A stretch of 5,625 nt of DNA from Balneolales bacterium (GTDB lineage: Bacteria; Bacteroidota; Rhodothermia; Balneolales; Natronogracilivirgulaceae): contig SKIC01000070.1 of assembly GCA_007116685.1 (NCBI GenBank), positions 1 to 5,625 on the forward strand, written 5' to 3'. This document shows, in pieces, positions 1-5,625 of this stretch. The position numbers were made by a program, and so were the translations under genes. The notes under the pieces were generated by a model, which ran no database searches, was not told the DNA's origin, and was given only the letters and a program-made list of their open reading frames with translations. The first letter of the stretch is position 1. Each line of letters begins with the position of its first letter.

Positions 1-60
1 AGTGTTTTGTTGTTTTGTTTGTTTGCTCAGTAGATAACGCCTTAGAGAATTCCTTACAAG

Positions 61-98
61 AAAAATTTTAAAAAGCCGATATTTTTTTATTCGGTTTT
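61..98. terminator. Probable weak, possibly bidirectional terminator after lysA
   Basis: On the minus strand, directly at the lysA stop, AAAACCGA (98-91) can pair with TCGGcTTTT (79-71), leaving one bulged C and an A-rich loop of 11 bases. A T, then AAAA and TTTTT, follow down to position 61. The A-tract, GC core and T-tract resemble an intrinsic terminator, but the GC core is only four pairs. Read on the plus strand the same stem is followed by TTTTATT, so it could also stop transcription arriving from the left. The stem includes the last lysA codons, which is unusual but tolerable. No folding energy was computed. Confidence 0.4.
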
Positions 99-1340
99 AT
101 TAAAACCGGTTAGCATAAAAAATCTTTCTACAGTTTGTTCGGCAGTGGCTCTTGGGCGAATTTGGACGATACTTCCATCCTCTTTTACCAATACTTCTGA
201 GGGCAATGCACGTCTGTTATAATAAGAAGCCATCGTCATGCCATAAGCGCCTGAATCTGCAATTGCGAGAGTGTCTCCCATTTCTGTTTGTGGCATATTT
301 CTGTCGATTCCCAAAATGTCACCGCTTTCGCAGATATTACCTGCAATATCGTATTTCTCATTCGCAGGCGCGTCTATTTTATTCAGATTAATTATCTCAT
401 GATAAGAATCATATAATGCAGGACGCAGTAAATGGTTAAAACCTGTATCAGTGCCTAAAAACTTCTTCGTGCCCTGATCTTTGATTGAAGTAACTGTTGA
501 TAATAAAATTCCTGAGGCACCAACTATCCATCTTCCTGGCTCAAAGAAAAAAGAAAAAGGTTTTTGGCGCTTAACTAAAAAGTCTTCCAATAGCGGTCGA
601 GTAAGTTTCTCGAAATCAGAAAGTGAGAATTCAGGTTCCCCAATTTCATAAGGGATTGGAATTCCACCACCAAAATTTACTGATTCCAACTCAGGATATT
701 TTTCAGCCTGCTCCAGCAATACGCGCATAGCGGCATAAAAATTTTCTGCATTTTGAATACCACTGCCGATATGTACATGTATGCCCTTAATCTTTTTATT
801 GGCTTTTTTGGCATCTTCAAATGCAGCAGGCAGCAAATCAAGTCGAATTCCAAATTTGGATTCTTTATTTCCGGTAACCACTTTCGAGTGATGCCCATCC
901 CCAATGGCCGGATTCAATCTTATAAAGCAACTTTTTGAATCAGGATGCTCAAAAAAAGATTGCAGGCGTGTGTATGAGCCAATATTTAAGGTGATACCTG
1001 ATTTAATCGCAGCATCCATCTCAGCATCGGTCATATTATTTTCTGTGTAGAAAATCTGCTCAGGATTATCTGTGAAGTGTAAACCCAATAACGCCTCTTC
1101 ATAGCTAACGGTGTCCATTCCAAAACCTTCATCAGATATAATGTCCAATAAAAAAGGATTATCATTAGCCTTCATGGCATATAACCAATGGATAGGCAAT
1201 CCCTTTAAGCACTCTTTCAGACGCCGACATTGTTTTCTTATCGTTTTTTCATCATAAACATACAGAGGAGTGCCATATTGCTCCTGAATTTCTAATAAAG
1301 TTTCTGCGCTAATAGGTAATTTCCGGCGAAGTAGATTCAC
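87..1340 (-). CDS. lysA: Diaminopimelate decarboxylase (complete, GTG start)
   Basis: This PLP enzyme removes CO2 from meso-2,6-diaminopimelate to give L-lysine, the last step of the DAP pathway, in the cytoplasm. The 417-residue length is normal for LysA. Visible landmarks run in family order: the alanine-racemase-like barrel with the PLP lysine K57 in YAMKAN; HVHIGSG (188-194); the phosphate-binding FGGG (223-226); EPGR (267-270); then in the beta-sandwich domain the intersubunit active-site motif CESGD (337-341) and GAYGMTMASYYN (364-375). The start is GTG at 1340-1338: an in-frame TAA lies only three codons upstream (1352-1350) and the next Met is M56, inside the PLP-lysine motif. No Shine-Dalgarno sequence precedes it. 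The usual SGGE-like stretch after the first barrel strands reads SYEE here (79-82). It is not fused to an aspartokinase, as some LysA proteins are. It is divergent from the acylase operon. An ornithine or carboxynorspermidine decarboxylase is unlikely given the CESGD motif and overall match. Confidence 0.95.
   Translation of the reverse strand: MNLLRRKLPISAETLLEIQEQYGTPLYVYDEKTIRKQCRRLKECLKGLPIHWLYAMKANDNPFLLDIISDEGFGMDTVSYEEALLGLHFTDNPEQIFYTENNMTDAEMDAAIKSGITLNIGSYTRLQSFFEHPDSKSCFIRLNPAIGDGHHSKVVTGNKESKFGIRLDLLPAAFEDAKKANKKIKGIHVHIGSGIQNAENFYAAMRVLLEQAEKYPELESVNFGGGIPIPYEIGEPEFSLSDFEKLTRPLLEDFLVKRQKPFSFFFEPGRWIVGASGILLSTVTSIKDQGTKKFLGTDTGFNHLLRPALYDSYHEIINLNKIDAPANEKYDIAGNICESGDILGIDRNMPQTEMGDTLAIADSGAYGMTMASYYNRRALPSEVLVKEDGSIVQIRPRATAEQTVERFFMLTGFNKTE
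92..108. repeat. Perfect 17-base palindrome inside the 3' end of lysA
   Basis: CGGTTTTA and TAAAACCG flank a single central T. As RNA this gives a 7-bp stem with a 3-base loop. It lies wholly within the last codons of lysA (Gly-Phe-Asn-Lys-Thr region). It shares the 91-98 arm with the downstream terminator-like stem, so the two hairpins cannot form at the same time. It may be part of the terminator or a mRNA 3'-end stabiliser; chance in A/T-rich DNA is also possible. Confidence 0.4.
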
Positions 1341-1439
1341 AATATCTGCTTAGTTGGTTTATCTTGTAAGTATTGAATTAAAAACTGTGAAATTAACAGT
1401 ATTTTCTATCTGTAGCGAAACGTAAATCAGAATAATTTC
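1341..1439. promoter_or_regulatory. Divergent intergenic region with promoters for lysA and the acylase operon
   Basis: These 99 bases separate two divergently read genes, so start signals for both are expected here or nearby. I could not identify a convincing promoter. On the plus strand TTG at 1373 and TATTTT at 1400 loosely resemble the FCB-type -33/-7 elements, but the spacing (24 bases) and the match are poor. On the minus strand TACGTTTC (1424-1417) resembles the TAnnTTTG element without a clear upstream partner. Neither gene has a Shine-Dalgarno sequence. Confidence 0.35.
1380..1404. repeat. Imperfect palindrome between divergent genes, possible operator
   Basis: AAAaACTGT (1380-1388, with 1383 unpaired) and ACAGTaTTT(T) (1396-1404) form 9-base arms with one mismatch around a 7-base A/T-rich spacer; the inner ACTGT/ACAGT arms are perfect. 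It sits close to the middle of the intergenic region, where a dimeric regulator could affect both directions. No regulator is encoded nearby, so this is only a candidate. Confidence 0.25.
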
Positions 1440-3860
1440 ATGCGGGCTTTTTTTCGTATTTCCCTCTTACTACTGGTTCTCTTAATTGTTCTCAGCAGTA
1501 TTGCTGTTTATTGGACATTCTATCGCTCTGTGCCCGATTACGATAGCTCTTTTAGGATATCGGGTATAGAACAGGAAGTAGATATATATCGGGATAATAA
1601 CGCTATTCCACATATTCACGCTCAAACCGAATCCGATTTATATTTTGCAGCAGGATACGTTCATGCCCAAGACAGAATTTGGCAAATGACATTGTATCAA
1701 TTGATGGCTCAAGGTCGTTTTTCCGAATTCCTGGGCGAAGAATTGATCGATACAGACCGATTTCTCAGAACTATTGGATTTTACAGAACAGCAGTCGAGA
1801 ATTTTGATTTGCTGTCTGATGTAGAGCAAGAGCTTTTATATGCCTACAGCAGAGGTGTTAATGCCTGGGTGGTTGCCAATAAACGAAATCTACCTGTAGA
1901 GTTCTCTTTAACGGGTATTGACCCCATTCCCTGGACGCCCGCACACAGTTTGGCTCTAGTCCGATTGATGGCTTGGGAATTAAATCAGAGTTGGTGGACC
2001 AAATCCATGATTCACATTCTGGGCACTAAACTCGATAGAGATACATATTCCTTATTACTACCTAAATTTCATGAAAGCTATAATCCCCACCTTTCCGATA
2101 ATCAAAGTTCTGCTTTGGAATCCTTTTTAAAGGCGGAACTCGATATCAGAGAAAAACTGGAATTTCAAGGATGGGGAGCCGGCTCGAATGCCTGGGCTGT
2201 AGATGGGGCACTATCTAAAAATGGCTTTACCATGTTGGCCGGAGATCCTCATCTCGGTTTAGCCATGCCTGCCCGTTGGTATGAAATTCATTACAGTCTA
2301 AATGGCAAAAATACATCTGGTGCTACACTAGCCGGAGTACCGTTAATTGTATTAGGTCATACAGATTTCGCTGCATGGTCTTTGACCAATGTTATGCTTG
2401 ACGATACAGATTTCTACATCATCGCCCAAGATCCTGAAGACAGAGGCCGATACGTAATTGATTCCACCTCTGCACCCATGAGCTATAAGAGTTTTGAGAG
2501 AGTCCGAGAAATCATCCATGTAAAAGATAATGACGACATACTCCACGAAGTGCTGGTAACAGATTTTGGTCCGGTAATAAATAACATTCATGAGCATCAG
2601 GATTTCTACGATGGTTCTATGCTGGCTATGAAATGGACTGGTCACCTGAATTCCAATGAATTCAGAGTTTTTCGGGGCTTGATGTGGGCAGAAACTTTTC
2701 AGGAAGTTCAAGATGTACTACCCTATTTCTCTTCTCCTGCTCAAAACCTGATTTACGCAGACAGAGATGGTAACATTGCTCATTTTGCCTTAGGGAAAGT
2801 TCCAATTCGTAATAATCCTCTGAATATCAGAAGAAGTTGGATTCCTAATGACAGATGGCGAGGATTTGTGCCCTTTGAGTCTATGCCCAAAGAAATAAAT
2901 CCAGAGCGAGGCTGGGTTGGAAATGCCAATCAAAAACTAGTTTCTGACTCCTACCCTCATTATCTATCCGCATTTTGGCATCCCGATACTCGGATGAACA
3001 GAATTGCTGATTTATTGGAATCGGAACAACCTCATTCAATTGCGAGTTTCAAACAGATGCAGAATGACATTTATTCTGATTTCGCCAGATATCTTACAGA
3101 ACAATTTTTAGATGCAGTTATTTCGGTTGATATAGAAAACGATAGCCAACTAGCTATTGCCATTCCATATCTCACAAATTGGAATCACACCTACGGGCGA
3201 ACAGAAACAGCAGCTAGTATTATCGAATTAACTTTATTCAATCTTACGGAGAAGGTGATTTCTAAGCATATTGAAGATGATGAATTACGTAATGCCTATA
3301 CTGCACTAACATTTCCTGTAACAAACAGAATGTATCATGCTATAATGAATCACAATGACAGATTGATACCTGCTGCTTCGAGAGATTCTTTGATACAAGA
3401 AAGCATGAGACAAGCCATTTCATATCTCGAGAAGATATATGAAGACAAAACCTATAATTGGCGATGGGAAAATCTGCACAGTTTGCATTTGAAATCTCCA
3501 ATATTTGCTGAGGCTGCCGAAGCCGACGATTCTCGAACTGTTCGATTGATTCACAATAGCATTCTTGCCAGAGGACCTTATCCCGTTGGTGGAAGCAATA
3601 CAACCGTAAACATGGGATCTTATGAATATAGCTCACCATTTGACATGGTTTTAGGTCCATCCATTCGCAGAATTGTGGATTTCTCAAATCCAAGCGTGAC
3701 TATAAGTAGTATGCCTGGCGGACAGTCCGGAAATCCACTTTCCCGATATTATGACAATCAGTTACCTTTGTGGTTGCAGGGTGATTATAAAGAATTGCAC
3801 CTGGATCACCGTAATCTAAACCAATACAAAAAATACCATACACGTTTACGACCTCAATGA
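1440..3860 (+). CDS. Penicillin acylase family protein (peptidase S45, Ntn hydrolase), exported
   Basis: This family hydrolyses amide bonds of acylated substrates (penicillins, acyl-homoserine lactones, acylated peptides) after self-cleaving into alpha and beta chains. The protein has 806 residues, usual for the family. A hydrophobic stretch at about 7-27 acts as signal peptide or anchor, placing the enzyme in the periplasm. The alpha-chain motif AAGYVHAQDRIWQM (70-83) is typical. Autocleavage is expected between G248 and S249 in AGSNAWAV, making S249 the beta-1 nucleophile. DPHLGL (269-274) puts His at beta-23, and V318 is at beta-70. GNANQ (494-498) holds the likely oxyanion Asn N497, and R518 in the DTRMNR stretch corresponds to the conserved Arg. 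All expected catalytic parts are present, so it should be active; the substrate is unknown. The ATG at 1440 gives a complete signal segment but has no Shine-Dalgarno sequence. It is the first gene of the apparent operon and overlaps the kinase by 4 bases. Confidence 0.93.
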   Translation: MRAFFRISLLLLVLLIVLSSIAVYWTFYRSVPDYDSSFRISGIEQEVDIYRDNNAIPHIHAQTESDLYFAAGYVHAQDRIWQMTLYQLMAQGRFSEFLGEELIDTDRFLRTIGFYRTAVENFDLLSDVEQELLYAYSRGVNAWVVANKRNLPVEFSLTGIDPIPWTPAHSLALVRLMAWELNQSWWTKSMIHILGTKLDRDTYSLLLPKFHESYNPHLSDNQSSALESFLKAELDIREKLEFQGWGAGSNAWAVDGALSKNGFTMLAGDPHLGLAMPARWYEIHYSLNGKNTSGATLAGVPLIVLGHTDFAAWSLTNVMLDDTDFYIIAQDPEDRGRYVIDSTSAPMSYKSFERVREIIHVKDNDDILHEVLVTDFGPVINNIHEHQDFYDGSMLAMKWTGHLNSNEFRVFRGLMWAETFQEVQDVLPYFSSPAQNLIYADRDGNIAHFALGKVPIRNNPLNIRRSWIPNDRWRGFVPFESMPKEINPERGWVGNANQKLVSDSYPHYLSAFWHPDTRMNRIADLLESEQPHSIASFKQMQNDIYSDFARYLTEQFLDAVISVDIENDSQLAIAIPYLTNWNHTYGRTETAASIIELTLFNLTEKVISKHIEDDELRNAYTALTFPVTNRMYHAIMNHNDRLIPAASRDSLIQESMRQAISYLEKIYEDKTYNWRWENLHSLHLKSPIFAEAAEADDSRTVRLIHNSILARGPYPVGGSNTTVNMGSYEYSSPFDMVLGPSIRRIVDFSNPSVTISSMPGGQSGNPLSRYYDNQLPLWLQGDYKELHLDHRNLNQYKKYHTRLRPQ

Positions 3861-4756
3861 GTAGTGAATCGACATATTGGCTTGGTATCGATGGTGGTGG
3901 AACACGATCAGAATGGATTGTTGCGGATGATAATGAGAACGTAATAGAAAACATCGAAGGACCTCCACTTCAGGCTTCTAGTATTTCTATAGCCATTCTT
4001 TTAGACCGCCTTAAAACCATGTTGCAAAAATTTGATTTATCACATATCTCTGGTATTTGTGCAGGGATTTCCGGTTTAGGTAATCCCAAAACTATAATGG
4101 AGATGGAAAATGCACTTCGGTTTTATGTTCAAAACTTGCCTCTTATTATCAATTCTGATGCCAAAATCACTCATAAAGGCACATTTGAGGATGGAGACGG
4201 AACATTAGTAATTGCCGGAACCGGAAGCATCGTATTGAGCAGGATTAATGGAAATTGGTATCGCCGTGGCGGTTGGGGTCATGTTATTGGAGATCCCGGT
4301 TCTGCTCATTCTATAGGGTTACGTTTTTTACGCTACGTATTATTAGAAGAAAAAATCGCAGATTACTCGCAGTTTCTTACTGCATACTTTGATACTCCTA
4401 AAACAGACTTGGAATTATTGGAAGCAGATTTGCTTAAGGCTATCTATTCGGATAAATTCTCACCGGCTATTTTAGCTCCAAATCTACTTATAGAAGCCGA
4501 AAACGGAGATTCATTTATCAAAAATCTAATTTTGACAGAAGTAAATGAACTGGCCGATTCTATTTTGTACTTATATCAAAAAGAAAACAACCTTTCTCAA
4601 CGTTTGGCTTTACATGGCGGTTTGCTTAACAATAGTTTCTATCTGGATACTATCCAATCGCTCATTAAAAGTCGATTTTCAGATATTGAATTTGTAGAAT
4701 CACCAACACCACCTGCTCTTGCAGCTTGCAGAGTTATAAAACGTCATCTCAGTTAA
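3857..4756 (+). CDS. BadF/BadG-family sugar kinase, probable N-acetylglucosamine/N-acetylmuramate kinase
   Basis: This is a cytoplasmic ASKHA-fold kinase (299 residues, usual size) that probably uses ATP to phosphorylate GlcNAc and perhaps MurNAc. Motifs in order: phosphate-1 loop GIDGGGT (10-16); GICAGISGLG (66-75), typical of the kinases; NSDA (99-102), whose D101 is the likely catalytic base; phosphate-2 GTGS (121-124); the family signature GGWGHVIGDPGSA (138-150); and the adenosine-site LHGGLLNN (252-259). The signature has DPG where most relatives read DEG, and the C-terminal region SPTPPALAA lacks the usual Gly-Ala pair. It has only two cysteines (C68, C291), which argues against a 2-hydroxyacyl-CoA dehydratase activator of the same superfamily. 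The start ATG overlaps the acylase stop as ATGA, implying translational coupling, and no Shine-Dalgarno sequence is seen. The NagZ-like gene downstream supports an amino-sugar substrate; glucosamine kinase is an alternative. Confidence 0.88.
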   Translation: MSSESTYWLGIDGGGTRSEWIVADDNENVIENIEGPPLQASSISIAILLDRLKTMLQKFDLSHISGICAGISGLGNPKTIMEMENALRFYVQNLPLIINSDAKITHKGTFEDGDGTLVIAGTGSIVLSRINGNWYRRGGWGHVIGDPGSAHSIGLRFLRYVLLEEKIADYSQFLTAYFDTPKTDLELLEADLLKAIYSDKFSPAILAPNLLIEAENGDSFIKNLILTEVNELADSILYLYQKENNLSQRLALHGGLLNNSFYLDTIQSLIKSRFSDIEFVESPTPPALAACRVIKRHLS

Positions 4757-4771
4757 GTTTTAATCATATAC

Positions 4772-5625
4772 ATGAATAAATTTGTTATTGCCTCACCGCT
4801 ACCATTACTGATTTTCTTAGTCCTTTTCTTAGTAACAAGCTGCGCACCGATTGAAATCAATAATCAAAGACCAACCCTATTTCAGGGTAGTATTGTAAAT
4901 ACGGAGATTGTCCCAAGCCGTAACGGACAGGTTTTACAGACACCACAGGCAGCTTTGGAATCCATGTCTTTGGAAGAAAAAATCGGGCAATTGTTTTTTA
5001 TATCTGCAAACGGCGATTTCTTTTCCAGTGATGATGCACGCTTTCAGCGTTTGAAAAAAATGATTGAAGAATATCATGTTGGCGGACTAATTTTCTTTCG
5101 GGGTGATATTTACGGGCAAGCCATATTAACCAACAAACTGCAAAATTTGAGCACCTATCCCCTTTGGATTACTCAGGATATGGAGTTTGGCGCTGCTATG
5201 CGTGTCAGAGGCACAACACGTATCACACCGGCTATGGGTGTTGCTGCTACAGGGAAACCCGAATTTGCATTCCAAAAGGGTTTAATAACAGCACTTGAAG
5301 CAAGAGCTCTTGGAGTACACCAAATTTTTGCGCCCGTAGTGGATGTAAACAACAATCCGTCCAATCCCGTAATTAATATCCGTTCATTTTCAGAGGACCC
5401 TGAAATTGTATCTAAATTTGCCTCTGCTTTTATAGAAGGTGTTCAATCCCAAAGTTTGTTGGCAACCGCCAAGCATTTTCCCGGTCACGGAGATACTAAT
5501 ATTGATTCTCATTTCTCTCTGCCAACTATTCAACACGATTTTGCTCGTTTGGACTCGGTTGAATTGGTTCCCTTCCGCGCTGCTATTGATACAGGGGTAC
5601 GTAGCATTATGAGCGCTCATATCGC
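4772..5625 (+). CDS. Glycoside hydrolase family 3 lipoprotein, NagZ-like beta-N-acetylglucosaminidase (5' part; runs off the window)
   Basis: The first 284 codons plus two bases are present with no stop. The enzyme probably cleaves terminal beta-linked GlcNAc, for example from GlcNAc-MurNAc(-peptide) cell-wall fragments. The N-terminus is a lipoprotein signal: hydrophobic 4-21, then lipobox VTSC with acylated C24. The GH3 barrel begins near residue 58 (LESMSLEEKIGQLFF is the usual opening). It continues with GGLIFF (104-109), the substrate-side stretch QDMEFG (135-140, often DQEGG or DGEWG), FAPVVDVNNNPSNPV (186-200), RSFSEDP (204-210) and KHFPGHG (234-240). Next comes D245-S-H247, the Asp-His acid/base dyad that marks NagZ-type enzymes and is absent from ordinary GH3 beta-glucosidases. 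The nucleophile Asp is expected some 40-60 residues past the window edge. The gene starts 15 bases after the kinase, so it is in the same operon. Many FCB relatives carry a C-terminal beta-lactamase-like domain; whether this one does cannot be seen. Confidence 0.92.
   Translation, partial: MNKFVIASPLPLLIFLVLFLVTSCAPIEINNQRPTLFQGSIVNTEIVPSRNGQVLQTPQAALESMSLEEKIGQLFFISANGDFFSSDDARFQRLKKMIEEYHVGGLIFFRGDIYGQAILTNKLQNLSTYPLWITQDMEFGAAMRVRGTTRITPAMGVAATGKPEFAFQKGLITALEARALGVHQIFAPVVDVNNNPSNPVINIRSFSEDPEIVSKFASAFIEGVQSQSLLATAKHFPGHGDTNIDSHFSLPTIQHDFARLDSVELVPFRAAIDTGVRSIMSAHI

Noticed and set aside
2..25. T/G-rich repeat-like stretch (TGTTTTGTTG-type)
   Set aside because: Too short and irregular to call a microsatellite or other repeat; ordinary low-complexity intergenic sequence.
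1..69. Possible C-terminal tail of a plus-strand gene entering from the left (one frame is open from the edge to TAA at 67-69, another to TAG at 31-33)
   Set aside because: Only 10-22 residues are visible, the stretch is low-complexity T/G-rich, and no motif can be recognised; the bidirectional look of the hairpin is only weak support for a convergent gene.
152..391. Open frame on the plus strand inside lysA, and similar small frames at 677-904 and 753-938
   Set aside because: Translations are composition shadows of lysA without start context or recognisable domains.
1373..1405. TTG...TATTTT as an FCB-type promoter for the acylase operon
   Set aside because: The spacer is 24 bases and the -7 element matches poorly, so it is not annotated as a separate promoter.
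2352..2711. Antisense open frames inside the acylase gene, including 1638-1829, 3340-3693 and one over the acylase-kinase junction (3700-3954)
   Set aside because: All lie opposite a motif-complete conserved gene, lack plausible start signals and have Cys/His-rich shadow-like translations.
3857..4756. Kinase as a 2-hydroxyglutaryl/benzoyl-CoA type ATPase activator (the BadF family name)
   Set aside because: It lacks the cysteine arrangement for an iron-sulfur cluster and has the GlcNAc-kinase type GGWGH...GD.GS signature and catalytic Asp context.
5173..5620. Antisense open frames opposite the GH3 gene
   Set aside because: The plus-strand frame carries an unbroken set of GH3 motifs through this stretch, so these are shadows.

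Overview
The window is about 40% G+C by eye and carries four chromosomal housekeeping-type genes: one on the minus strand and three tightly packed on the plus strand. None of the four starts has a recognisable Shine-Dalgarno sequence. The encoded proteins include a lipoprotein with a lipobox and a membrane-anchored exported acylase. This fits a Gram-negative of the Bacteroidota/Rhodothermota/Balneolota (FCB) type. The lineage is an inference from composition and gene style, not from a diagnostic marker.

Layout. Positions 1-86 are an A/T-rich 3' flank with overlapping inverted repeats that look like a weak, possibly bidirectional terminator. Positions 87-1340 (minus) hold lysA, diaminopimelate decarboxylase, complete. 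Positions 1341-1439 are a 99-base divergent intergenic region with an imperfect 25-base palindrome, and must hold the promoters for both directions. Positions 1440-3860 (plus) encode a complete penicillin-acylase-family (peptidase S45, Ntn-hydrolase) protein with an N-terminal membrane segment. Positions 3857-4756 (plus) encode a BadF/BadG-type sugar kinase of the GlcNAc/MurNAc kinase kind, overlapping the acylase by an ATGA junction. From 4772 to the window edge (plus) is the first 284 codons of a glycoside hydrolase family 3 lipoprotein with the NagZ-type beta-N-acetylglucosaminidase motif. Its 3' part lies outside the window.

How the genes may work together. The plus-strand genes look like one operon (4-base overlap, then a 15-base gap). 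A NagZ-like lipoprotein would release GlcNAc (and MurNAc-peptides) from cell-wall fragments outside the cytoplasm, and the kinase would phosphorylate the freed amino sugar inside. This is a plausible peptidoglycan-salvage pair. The acylase is an exported amide hydrolase whose substrate cannot be read from the sequence; its co-translation with the kinase suggests, but does not prove, a link to the same process. The divergent lysA consumes meso-diaminopimelate, itself a peptidoglycan component, but it probably belongs to ordinary lysine synthesis. I found no mobile element, CRISPR array, RNA gene or clearly new system. The most interesting points are the acylase-kinase coupling, the acylase active-site spacing, and the substitution in the kinase signature.
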